64,000 nt of DNA, from assembly GCF_003815975.1 (NCBI RefSeq), contig NZ_CP033932.1, positions 3,329,501 through 3,393,500 of the forward strand, written 5' to 3'. Source of the DNA: Chryseobacterium bernardetii (GTDB lineage: Bacteria > Bacteroidota > Bacteroidia > Flavobacteriales > Weeksellaceae). The translations under genes and the position numbers were made by a program. This document shows, piece by piece, positions 7,249 through 15,613 of this stretch. The first letter of the stretch is position 1; the number at the start of each line of letters is the position of its first letter. The notes under the pieces are model-generated. The model saw only the letters and a program-made list of their open reading frames with translations. It did not search any database and was not told the DNA's origin.

Positions 7249-9138
7249 ATGAAAGCAGATCTTATCGTATACAACGGAAAAATACACACTTTCAATAAAG
7301 AAACTCCGGAAGTTTCTGCCGTGGTCATTAAAGACGGGAAAATTATCGCGGTTGGAAATGACGGACTGGCAGACCAGTTCGCAGATGAATCCACAGAACT
7401 TATTGATCTTAGAAAGAAAAGAGTGGTGCCTGGAATCAATGATTCTCACATCCATCTGATCCGTGGCGGATTGAACTACAACCTGGAATTAAGATGGGAC
7501 GGAGTTCCGTCACTGGCCGATGCGCTCAGAATGTTAAAAGACCAGGTAGACCGCACACCTTCCCCGCAATGGGTTCGTGTTGTGGGAGGATGGTCCGAAT
7601 TCCAGTTTGCAGAAAGAAGGATGCCAACCCTGGAGGAAATTAATGCCATTGCTCCGGAAACACCTGTTTTTATCCTGCATTTATACGACAGGGCCTTAAT
7701 GAACAGGGCAGCATTGAAAGCGGTAGGATTTACCAAAGACACCCCGGCTCCGGCAGGAGGACATATTGAAAGAGATGCTAATGGTGAACCTACAGGGTTG
7801 ATTATTGCTACACCTAATGCCATGATCTTATATTCAACATTAGCAAAAGGCCCGAAGCTTTCCTACGAACACCAGCTGAATTCCACAAGGCATTTTATGA
7901 CAGAACTGAACCGCTTCGGAATTACCAGCGTTATTGATGCCGGCGGAGGATTCCAGAACTTTCCGGATGATTATCAGGTAGTGAACGAACTGAATGAGAA
8001 AAAACAGCTTACGGTAAGGATTGCCTATAATCTTTTTACCCAGAAACCCAAGCATGAATTTGAAGATTTCAGCGATTGGATCGATACTGTAAAATTATAT
8101 CAGGGCGATGATATGTACCGTCACAACGGGGCAGGAGAGATGCTCGTATTTTCGGCGGCCGATTTTGAAGATTTTCTGCAGCCAAGACCGGATCTGCCTG
8201 AAAACATGGAAGCAGATCTCGAAAAAGTAGTCCGTTTACTGGTAGAAAACCGCTGGCCATTCAGGCTGCATGCCACCTATAATGAAAGCATCACCCGTTT
8301 TTTAAATGTTTTTGAAAAAGTAAACCGCGATATTCCCTTCAATGGTCTTCCATGGATTTTTGATCATGCAGAAACCATTGATGAAAAAAATATTGAAAGA
8401 GTGAAAATGCTTGGCGGCGGAATCGCCATCCAGAGCAGAATGGCTTACCAGGGAGAATATTTTGCAGACCGCTATGGTTCCGCAGCCGCAGAAAGTACAC
8501 CACCCGTGAAAAAAATGCTGGAAATGGGAGTTCCTGTAGGCGGAGGCTCGGATGCCACAAGGGTAAGCAGCTACAATCCGTGGGTTTCCATGTATTGGTT
8601 GACCGCGGGAAAAACCGTTGGCGGACTTCAATTGTATCACGAAACAAAGCTGGACAGATCAACCGCATTGGAATTGTACACAAAAGGCAGCGCATGGTTC
8701 TCTCAGGAACAGCAGAAAAAAGGTGATATCAGAGTAGGAATGTTTGCTGATCTGGCAGTTCTTGATCAGGATTATTTCACGGTTGATGATGAAGAGATCA
8801 AAAATATTGAAGCGGAAATGACCATTGTTGACGGGAAAATAGTCTATGCCAAAGGAACATTCTCATCCTACGCACCACCATCCATTCCTGTGCTTCCGGA
8901 TTGGTCTCCAACGAATCTTTATAACGGATATTACCCTGCAGGCGGACATTTTCAGAAAGAAATTGAGAAAAATGCAAAACAGGATTTAAAAGCTCCTTTA
9001 GCTTCACAAATTCATAGCTGTGCAGGAAGCTGCGATATTCATCATCATAATCATAACCAGGCAAGGATGAGCAATGTGCCCGTTAATAATTACCACACAT
9101 TCTGGGGAGCTTTAGGCTGTTCGTGCTTTGCTTTTTAA
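7249..9138 (+). CDS. YtcJ-like amidohydrolase with Cys/His-rich tail
   Basis: Metal-dependent amidohydrolase of the Amidohydro_3/YtcJ group, 629 residues. It begins LIVYNGKIHTFNKETPEVSAV, has PGINDSHIHLIRGG (metal-binding HxH near residue 66), IFDHAETID (His) and GGGSDATRVSSYNPW (Asp), then the final strand domain FADLAVLDQDYFTVDDEEIKNI. No signal peptide is seen. Beyond the usual fold it carries about 60 extra residues ending in SCAGSCDIHHHNHNQ and GALGCSCFAF, a tail rich in Cys and His that may bind metal. It lies 6 bp after the M17-domain gene. The substrate is likely an amide, carbamate or related C-N bond. Confidence 0.88.
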   Translation: MKADLIVYNGKIHTFNKETPEVSAVVIKDGKIIAVGNDGLADQFADESTELIDLRKKRVVPGINDSHIHLIRGGLNYNLELRWDGVPSLADALRMLKDQVDRTPSPQWVRVVGGWSEFQFAERRMPTLEEINAIAPETPVFILHLYDRALMNRAALKAVGFTKDTPAPAGGHIERDANGEPTGLIIATPNAMILYSTLAKGPKLSYEHQLNSTRHFMTELNRFGITSVIDAGGGFQNFPDDYQVVNELNEKKQLTVRIAYNLFTQKPKHEFEDFSDWIDTVKLYQGDDMYRHNGAGEMLVFSAADFEDFLQPRPDLPENMEADLEKVVRLLVENRWPFRLHATYNESITRFLNVFEKVNRDIPFNGLPWIFDHAETIDEKNIERVKMLGGGIAIQSRMAYQGEYFADRYGSAAAESTPPVKKMLEMGVPVGGGSDATRVSSYNPWVSMYWLTAGKTVGGLQLYHETKLDRSTALELYTKGSAWFSQEQQKKGDIRVGMFADLAVLDQDYFTVDDEEIKNIEAEMTIVDGKIVYAKGTFSSYAPPSIPVLPDWSPTNLYNGYYPAGGHFQKEIEKNAKQDLKAPLASQIHSCAGSCDIHHHNHNQARMSNVPVNNYHTFWGALGCSCFAF

Positions 9139-9150
9139 ACATCAATACGT

Positions 9151-9576
9151 ATGGAAATTTTAAAACAGATCCTTTCATCGGATTTAGGTTCATCATTCAA
9201 TGATGCTTCAATTCTGGTTTTCCGGATACTCCTTGCCATTCAGCTGTTCAGAGTGCATGGTTTAAAGAAATTCAGGCTGGAAAACGGACAAAGGGAAGTG
9301 ATTCCCAATCCTCTGGGATTGCCTGATCAACTCAATGCCATAGTCGCTTCATTTGCTGATCTGGTGGTTCCGTTTCTGATCATTTTAGGACTGGGAACAA
9401 GGCTTGCAGTTTTACCGACCATAGGAGTGACGGCTATCGGATATTTTGTGGTTCACAGAAAAGATTCACTGGAAGTACGGGATGTTCCTTTTATGTACAC
9501 GCTGTCTCTGTTACTGATTCTTGCATTGGGAGCAGGAAGATATTCACTTGATTATTACTTATTAAATATATTATAA
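9151..9576 (+). CDS. DoxX-family membrane protein
   Basis: 141 residues with four hydrophobic segments (about residues 20-36, 60-78, 83-98 and 112-135), the DoxX-like topology. The N-terminal NDASILVFRILLAIQLFRVHGLKKF carries the typical R-x(8)-F/HG-x2-KF pattern. DoxX proteins are inner-membrane subunits linked to quinol oxidation, thiosulfate oxidation or oxidative-stress complexes, but most are uncharacterised. It lies 12 bp after the amidohydrolase and 1 bp before Dps; that company argues for a redox or oxidative-stress role. Confidence 0.82.
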   Translation: MEILKQILSSDLGSSFNDASILVFRILLAIQLFRVHGLKKFRLENGQREVIPNPLGLPDQLNAIVASFADLVVPFLIILGLGTRLAVLPTIGVTAIGYFVVHRKDSLEVRDVPFMYTLSLLLILALGAGRYSLDYYLLNIL

Positions 9577-9577
9577 A

Positions 9578-10051
9578 ATGAAAACTTCAATCGGAATTAA
9601 AAACGAAAATTTAGCAAAAGTTGCTGAAGTACTGGTTAGCACTTTAGCAGACGAATTTGTATTGTATACCAAAACAAGAAAAGCCCATTGGAATGTGGAA
9701 GGATCGGATTTTTACAATAAACACCTGTTTTTCGAGGCACAATACGGACAGCTGGACGACATCATCGATGATCTGGCAGAAAGAATCAGAACGCTGGGAC
9801 ATTACGCGCCGGCTACTTTAAGGGAATATCTTGCATTAACGCATCTGTCTGAGCATCATCTGGAATCGAATGACAGCCTGACTTACATCAGAGCACTTCT
9901 TTCCGACCACGAAAGTATCATCATTCATCTTCGTGAAAATATTGAAAACTTTGCTGTTGAATTCCGTGATTCAGGGACAAGCGATTATATCACAGGATTG
10001 CTGGAAACCCATGAGAAAATGGCCTGGATGCTTCGATCACATTTAAAATAG
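9578..10051 (+). CDS. dps: Dps ferritin-like DNA-protection protein
   Basis: Dps-type mini-ferritin, 157 residues: oxidises and stores iron using peroxide and protects DNA. KTRKAHWNVEGSDFYNKH holds the first ferroxidase His, and FFEAQYGQLDDIIDDLAERI supplies the acidic ligands of the neighbouring subunit; RTLGHYAPATL follows as in the family. The length is standard. It lies immediately after the DoxX gene (1 bp) and 4 bp before the DUF1275 gene, so it is expressed with the operon. This suggests the operon is used where peroxide or iron stress occurs. Confidence 0.93.
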   Translation: MKTSIGIKNENLAKVAEVLVSTLADEFVLYTKTRKAHWNVEGSDFYNKHLFFEAQYGQLDDIIDDLAERIRTLGHYAPATLREYLALTHLSEHHLESNDSLTYIRALLSDHESIIIHLRENIENFAVEFRDSGTSDYITGLLETHEKMAWMLRSHLK

Positions 10052-10055
10052 AAAA

Positions 10056-10721
10056 ATGGAAGTAAAACATAATATCGGTTTTGTCACCTTATTGTTAACC
10101 ATGATTGCCGGATATTGCGATACCGTGACTTTTGTATCGGCAGATGCACTTTTTTCGGCGCATGTTACGGGAAACTTTATTGTATTTGCCTATCAGTTTG
10201 TGAAAGGATCGGATATTCATGCCTGGGTAAAGCTGCTTACTTTTCCGGTATTTATTCTTGCGGTTATGGCAGGAGGGAGGATTGCCGGGAAAGTCATCAA
10301 TCATTATACGCTGTTATTCTGGGAAGGAGCACTGCTCTTGTCGGCCGGAATTATTGTTGCCGTTTTCAGTTACTATGGAACATTTTCAGAAGTCGTAATG
10401 TATACTGTGGCTATGATTACCGTTTTTGCAATGGGACTTCAGAATGCTTTCGGAAAGCTGTATGCAAAGGAAACTCATGGCCCGACTACTATGATGACAG
10501 GAAATGTAACCCAGGCTTCCCTGGATTTCGGAACGCTTCTGTCGAGCGGCTTTCATCATCCTGATGCATGGGCAAGCCTGAAGAAACAGCTGATTACCAT
10601 TCTTGGATTTCTGGTAGGCTGTTTTTTAGGAGCTTATGCAGGAAAACAATATGGGCTGGTAACACTGATTTTACCCGGACTGGCAATGATCATCTGCTAT
10701 TTTTACCACCGTAAAAACTAG
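10056..10721 (+). CDS. DUF1275 (YoaK-like) membrane protein
   Basis: 221 residues, about six membrane segments. FVTLLLTMIAGYCDTVTFVS, followed by ALFSAHVTGNFIVFAY and later GLQNAFGKLYAKETHGPTT and MMTGNVTQASLDFG are the signature blocks of DUF1275/YoaK, an inner-membrane family of unknown function. It is the last of the nine packed genes. Only 45 bp without a terminator separate it from the sensor kinase, so read-through into the regulators is likely. A second, diverged DUF1275 gene lies at 25931. Confidence 0.85.
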   Translation: MEVKHNIGFVTLLLTMIAGYCDTVTFVSADALFSAHVTGNFIVFAYQFVKGSDIHAWVKLLTFPVFILAVMAGGRIAGKVINHYTLLFWEGALLLSAGIIVAVFSYYGTFSEVVMYTVAMITVFAMGLQNAFGKLYAKETHGPTTMMTGNVTQASLDFGTLLSSGFHHPDAWASLKKQLITILGFLVGCFLGAYAGKQYGLVTLILPGLAMIICYFYHRKN

Positions 10722-10766
10722 TATTCGGATATGGCAGATTACAGGATAATAGATTACCTTTAAAAA

Positions 10767-13034
10767 ATGAATTTCGGCCTTTATTTTTTATCTAAAAATC
10801 TACTAAGGATAGTATTTTTTTCGTTGGTTTTGATGTTTTCATGCAGTGTAAAAGCACAGACCCAGGAAAATCCTGCACTGTTGAGAAAACAGATTTCTTC
10901 TTCCGGCAATACGACTCAGAAAATCGCTTTATTGCTGCGGCTGAGTAACTATTACATTACTAAAAAAGGAGAGCTGAAAGCTGACCTCGACAGTGCCGCT
11001 ATTCTGAACAGACAGGCAAAAGCACTCAATATGAAATCCGGGGATCCGATGTCTGCCGGAAAACTCATATTTCTGGATGCCAAAATAGATAAAGAAAGAG
11101 GCCGTAAAACGATTGCTTTTTCCAACATGAAACAAGCGCTTTCTTATTTTGAAAACCATCATTTTAAGGAGCAGGCCGGAGAAGCATACAATGAATTATC
11201 ATATATGTATGACAATAAACCCGAATATTTTGATACTAAAATTAAACTGAAAGAAAAAGCATTGGAATTGTTTAAGAATTCAGGATCAAAACTGAATCAG
11301 GCAGGCGTTTTAAAAGATCTTGGTGAGCTTTATTACATCAAGGAAAATCCGGATAAGGCTCTGGGATTACTTAAAGAATCCCTGTCTATTTATCAGTCTG
11401 TGAAATTCAGAGAATTACAGAGTGTGTACAATCTTATTTCGCAGGTTGAAATTCAGAAGGCGGATTATGAGGAAGCGCTCCGTTATGGCCTTCTGGCAGA
11501 AAAAACAGCCGAAAGTGTGAATGATTATTCTTTGCAGATGTGCTCTATTTATAGCAATATCGGAATGGTGTATTATTATCTCCGTAAGAATGATGATGCC
11601 ATGAAGTATTGGGAAAAATCACTGGCCACAGCAAAGAAAAACAAAGATAACACCTATATCAGAACGGTGGCCAATAATATTTCTACCATGCTGATCAGGC
11701 AGAAAAAGTTTAAGCAGGCTATTACCATGATTCAGGAGTACAGGGAAAGGTATCCCATTGTTGATCAGAATTTTGAAATGTCGGAAAACTATATCCTTTT
11801 CAGTACCTACACTATTCTAAAGCAGTTTAACGAAGCGGAAGCCTACTACAAAAAACTGGTAGCCTATTATGGTGAAAATGCAGAGAAAAATAACCAGCAG
11901 GCCTCATTGCTGCGAAGCTTTGTTTTTTACCATTATCAGACCCGGAACTTTGATAAAATGTACCGTGAAGCCAGACTTTTTGATTCAATAGCCAAAAATA
12001 ACGGAAATGATATGCTTCGTTCGGAAAATCATTTGATGTGGTTCAAAGCAGATTCCATACAGGGAAAATACCTTGATGCCATACAGCATTATCAGCTGTA
12101 CAAAAAGCTTTCCGATTCTGTTTTTAACGGTGAAAAAAGCAAGCAGATCAACAGCCTTAAAATTCAGTTTGAAACGGAGCAGAAGGATAAAAACATTCAG
12201 CTGCTGACCCAGAAAGCCAAACTGCAGGATATTAAAATTGCGAATGATACTTTTATCAGATATGTTTTTATCGGAAGCATTCTGGCGCTGATACTTTTTG
12301 CAGCCTTGCTGTATAACCGCTCAAGATTAAAAAGCAATGCCAATAAAAACCTGGAACTGAAACGTAAGCAGATTGATGAACAGAACGAACAGCTGAAGAA
12401 ATTACTTTCTGAGAAAGAATGGCTTTTAAAGGAAATCCATCACAGGGTTAAAAATAACCTGCAGATTGTGATCAGCCTGCTGAATACGCAGTCGGCTTAT
12501 CTGGACAATGAAGATGCCCTGATGGCCATCCAGAACAGCCAGCACAGAATGCACGCGATGTCCCTGATCCACCAGAAACTTTATCAATCTGATAATCTTT
12601 CAATGATTGACATGTCGTGGTATATTTATGAATTGATTACTTATATCAAGGAATGTTATTCATCCGACAGAAAAATTAATTTTACAGTGGATACGGATAA
12701 AGTATTTCTTGATGTGGCACAGGCTGTTCCGATGGGATTGATCGTCAATGAAGCAGTCAATAATACCGTAAAATATGCATTTCCGGATGACCGGAAAGGG
12801 GAAGTTTTCGTTTCATTTAAAAATATCGGCGATGATCTTTGTGAACTGAGGATTTCAGATAATGGAGTAGGACTTCCCGAAGATTTCAATATCGAGGAAA
12901 CTGAATCTTTGGGGATGAATCTGATGCGCGGACTTACCGATCAGCTGGACGGAACTTTCCATCTCGAAAACAAAGGGGGCTTAAAAGTCACGATTACCTT
13001 CAGAAAAAATACAGAAATAACTCCTTCAAATTAA
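10767..13034 (+). CDS. TPR-containing HisKA_2 sensor histidine kinase
   Basis: 755 residues. A signal peptide (about 8-31, ending VKAQT) puts the TPR array (about 90-430: NELSYMYDNKPEYFDTKIKL, GELYYIKENPDKALGLL, SNIGMVYYYLRKNDDAMKYW) in the periplasm. One membrane helix follows at about 500-517 and a coiled coil at 520-550. The HisKA_2 box EIHHRVKNNLQIVISLLNTQ has the phospho-acceptor His558/559. The ATPase domain has NEAVNNTVKYAF (N box), ISDNGVGLPEDF (G1) and LGMNLMRGL (G2). It is followed 12 bp later by its likely partner, a sigma-54-type response regulator. Confidence 0.9.
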   Translation: MNFGLYFLSKNLLRIVFFSLVLMFSCSVKAQTQENPALLRKQISSSGNTTQKIALLLRLSNYYITKKGELKADLDSAAILNRQAKALNMKSGDPMSAGKLIFLDAKIDKERGRKTIAFSNMKQALSYFENHHFKEQAGEAYNELSYMYDNKPEYFDTKIKLKEKALELFKNSGSKLNQAGVLKDLGELYYIKENPDKALGLLKESLSIYQSVKFRELQSVYNLISQVEIQKADYEEALRYGLLAEKTAESVNDYSLQMCSIYSNIGMVYYYLRKNDDAMKYWEKSLATAKKNKDNTYIRTVANNISTMLIRQKKFKQAITMIQEYRERYPIVDQNFEMSENYILFSTYTILKQFNEAEAYYKKLVAYYGENAEKNNQQASLLRSFVFYHYQTRNFDKMYREARLFDSIAKNNGNDMLRSENHLMWFKADSIQGKYLDAIQHYQLYKKLSDSVFNGEKSKQINSLKIQFETEQKDKNIQLLTQKAKLQDIKIANDTFIRYVFIGSILALILFAALLYNRSRLKSNANKNLELKRKQIDEQNEQLKKLLSEKEWLLKEIHHRVKNNLQIVISLLNTQSAYLDNEDALMAIQNSQHRMHAMSLIHQKLYQSDNLSMIDMSWYIYELITYIKECYSSDRKINFTVDTDKVFLDVAQAVPMGLIVNEAVNNTVKYAFPDDRKGEVFVSFKNIGDDLCELRISDNGVGLPEDFNIEETESLGMNLMRGLTDQLDGTFHLENKGGLKVTITFRKNTEITPSN

Positions 13035-13046
13035 AGGCTGATTATT

Positions 13047-14399
13047 ATGAAAGAAAAAATATTAATTGTAGAAGATGAATTTATTGTAGCCAATGATCTG
13101 AAACTGATGCTGATGAAAGCCGGTTACCAGGTTACAGGAATTGCATCTTCAGTGGTTCAGGCCAGAAAACTGATTGCAGATAATAAGCCGGATTGGGTGC
13201 TTCTTGATATCATCTTAAAAGGTGACCTCACAGGAATCGATCTTGCCTGGGAACTGCGTGAAATGCACCTGCCTTTTCTTTATATTTCAGCCAATACCAA
13301 CCAGTCTACTCTGGAAGCAGTGAAAGAAACACAGCCTTACGGATTTATGGTAAAACCCTTCCGGGAGCGTGATATGATTGTTATGCTTGATATTGCCAGA
13401 TACCGTTATGACATGGAAAGAGGCTGTGAATTGTGCACTGATACCGGAAATCATGAAGTCATTGAAGGAATTATCGGGAAAAGCAAGGTTCTTCAGGATG
13501 TGGTTGAAAAAATAAGGGTGGTAGCTCCTACAGATACGTCTGTTCTGGTGGTTGGGGAAAGCGGAACAGGAAAAGAAAAAGTGGCCCATTCCGTTCATGA
13601 GCTTTCAGAGCGTAAAGCTCACCCTATTGTTGTGGTCAACTGTGCTGCACTGCCGCATGCCCTTATCGAATCCGAGCTTTTCGGACATGAAAAAGGAAGC
13701 TTTACCGGAGCCAATACATTGAGAATCGGAAAGTTTGAGCAGGCCAGCGGAGGAACGGTCTTCCTGGATGAAATAGGGGAGCTGCCACTGGATTCACAGG
13801 TTAAACTGCTGAGAGTTCTCCAGGAAAAAGAAATCGAGAGGCTGGGAGGAAATAACACGATTAAAGTAAACGTAAGAATTGTGGCAGCTACCAACCGTTC
13901 TCTTGAAAAAGAAGTGGCCGAAGGAAGATTCAGGCTGGATCTGTATTACCGTTTGAATGTTTTCCCTATTGAGCTGCCTCCGCTGAGAGAGCGAAAGGAA
14001 GATATCGTATTGCTGGCCCATTTTTTCCTGAATAAATATGCAGCTGCCTCAAGAAGAAATATCACATCCATCAGTGAAAAAGCACTGGAACAGCTGCTGA
14101 ATTATCACTGGGCGGGAAATATCCGCGAACTGGAACATCTTATTGAAAGAAGTGTTCTTCTGGCCAAAACTACGGAAATAGAACGTTTTGACCTTCCTGA
14201 AAACATTGAAAAATCTTCTGAAACGCCAGGTCAGCTGAAATCATTGGAAGATATGGAAAGAGATCATATCATGAGTGCACTTCAGACTTCCAACGGAAAA
14301 GTTTCCGGGCCGGGCGGTGCTGCAGAGCTGCTGAAGATCCAAGCTCAGACTTTATATTCCAAAATGAAAAAACTGGGAATTGACAAAGGTTATAAATAA
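13047..14399 (+). CDS. Sigma-54-dependent response regulator (NtrC family)
   Basis: 450 residues in three domains. The receiver (1-120) has Asp54 in WVLLDIILKGD and the conserved Lys in MVKPF. The AAA+ domain (about 150-385) has Walker A GESGTGKE, GSFTGA for sigma-54 contact (canonical GAFTGA with Ala to Ser, an accepted variant), Walker [13 protein letters not shown] and RIVAATNRSLEKEV. A Fis-type HTH is at the end (GGAAELLKIQAQTLYSKMKKLGI). It activates sigma-54 promoters after phosphorylation by the kinase 12 bp upstream. Position suggests the nine-gene operon as target; the palindrome at 3130 is a possible binding site. Confidence 0.93.
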   Translation: MKEKILIVEDEFIVANDLKLMLMKAGYQVTGIASSVVQARKLIADNKPDWVLLDIILKGDLTGIDLAWELREMHLPFLYISANTNQSTLEAVKETQPYGFMVKPFRERDMIVMLDIARYRYDMERGCELCTDTGNHEVIEGIIGKSKVLQDVVEKIRVVAPTDTSVLVVGESGTGKEKVAHSVHELSERKAHPIVVVNCAALPHALIESELFGHEKGSFTGANTLRIGKFEQASGGTVFLDEIGELPLDSQVKLLRVLQEKEIERLGGNNTIKVNVRIVAATNRSLEKEVAEGRFRLDLYYRLNVFPIELPPLRERKEDIVLLAHFFLNKYAAASRRNITSISEKALEQLLNYHWAGNIRELEHLIERSVLLAKTTEIERFDLPENIEKSSETPGQLKSLEDMERDHIMSALQTSNGKVSGPGGAAELLKIQAQTLYSKMKKLGIDKGYK

Positions 14400-14514
14400 T
14401 CCCGGGCAAAGCTAGCCGGAGACGATATTTCCTTTCAATTTTTTAATCATAATTCTTCAAATAATTGGAGGATACAATCATTATGTCTTTACAATATTAA
14501 ATCAATCGATAATT

Positions 14515-15129
14515 ATGGAAAAAGAAACACTCAGAATAGAAGGGTTCAGCGATGGTGTTTTTGCAATAGCCGTTACGCTTTTGGTGCTGGATCTTCACTT
14601 TCCTGAAGAGAACTCAATACAAAACGGGAATGATCTGCTGGTCTTTCTGAAGAATCAATGGCCGGCATTTCTGGCATTTATCCTTTCATTTTTCAGCATT
14701 TTTATCATGTGGGTGAATCATCATAAGATTTTCAAACAGATCTACAGCAGGAATTCAGCAATTATGTTTGCCAACGGACTGATCCTTTTTCTGGTTTCGG
14801 CAGTTTCTTATCCTACCGCTTTGCTGGCAAGGTATTTTGACGGTGAAGCCTCTTCTGTTGTTGTGGCACTTTATACCGGTATTTTTGTCCTGATCAATCT
14901 TGCTTACAATTTATTATGGTTTCTGGCCACACGGAATAAAAAACTTTTGCGTCCCGGTATTACCGATACTGCTATAAAAAAGATCCGTAATAATTATTTA
15001 TATGGGCTTCCCATCTATGTTATCGCATTAATCCTGTCATTCTGGATACCGGCAGTTTCTTTGATGATCATTTTAGGACTTTGGATTTTCTGGGCATTGT
15101 CTTCCGGGAAAATAGAAATGGTTGATTAA
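14515..15129 (+). CDS. TMEM175-family (DUF1211) potassium channel-like protein
   Basis: 204 residues, about six membrane helices. The first helix carries RIEGFSDGVFAIAVTLLVLDL, matching the (R)xxxFSDG hallmark of TMEM175 channels; bacterial members form tetramers that pass potassium. No classical TVGYG filter is expected in this family, and none is present. Followed by further helices WPAFLAFILSFFSIFIMWVNHHKIF and NGLILFLVSAVSYPTALLAR. Its stop overlaps by 4 bp the stop of the convergent SUKH gene. No clear link to the regulators on either side. Confidence 0.87.
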   Translation: MEKETLRIEGFSDGVFAIAVTLLVLDLHFPEENSIQNGNDLLVFLKNQWPAFLAFILSFFSIFIMWVNHHKIFKQIYSRNSAIMFANGLILFLVSAVSYPTALLARYFDGEASSVVVALYTGIFVLINLAYNLLWFLATRNKKLLRPGITDTAIKKIRNNYLYGLPIYVIALILSFWIPAVSLMIILGLWIFWALSSGKIEMVD

Positions 15130-15608
15130 AAAGGATTATGTCCCTGTTTTACATCATCAATCTGATCTTCTATATATTGAGAGAGAGTCCTGTTTAAAAG
15201 GGACGTAATAAATTGAATATCGCTCCTTGACGGTAAATAGGCTTGTCTTATTATTGGATCATCTGCTTCATCCAGATATATAAATAAAAATTGATCACCT
15301 GCATTATAGGTATCAACAACAAAAAAGTTTCTGTTGATATTTCTATTATAGAACAATAACCACGACCTGGCAGCCTCCTGAAGTTCTTCCTGAGTTTCAA
15401 AAATATTATAATCAAGAACATAACAATAGTTTCCTGCAAGAAATAAAAGCTCTTTTAAAACTTTTGGAAAAGCATGTCCATTGTTATATTTTACTTCAAG
15501 CTGTTGTATTTCTATAGGTGAAATTGGTTTTATCCTTCCTTCGTATTCCTGATTATTGGGATATGCTGCTGGATTACTCTGTAAATATTTTAAAAGCTCT
15601 ATTTCCAT
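15126..15608 (-). CDS. SMI1/KNR4 (SUKH) family protein
   Basis: 160 residues, cytoplasmic. PISPIEIQQLEVKYNNGHAF and PKVLKELLFLAGNY match the N-terminal helix pattern of SMI1/KNR4 (SUKH) proteins, which often act as immunity proteins for polymorphic or contact-dependent toxins. FVVDTYNAGDQFLFIYLDEADDP follows as the central strands. No toxin gene is next to it. It begins 5 bp after the sigma-54 activator ends and is probably co-transcribed with it, so a non-immunity role is possible. The family call is by pattern and moderate. Confidence 0.62.
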   Translation of the reverse strand: MEIELLKYLQSNPAAYPNNQEYEGRIKPISPIEIQQLEVKYNNGHAFPKVLKELLFLAGNYCYVLDYNIFETQEELQEAARSWLLFYNRNINRNFFVVDTYNAGDQFLFIYLDEADDPIIRQAYLPSRSDIQFITSLLNRTLSQYIEDQIDDVKQGHNPF

Positions 15609-15613
15609 ATTGA

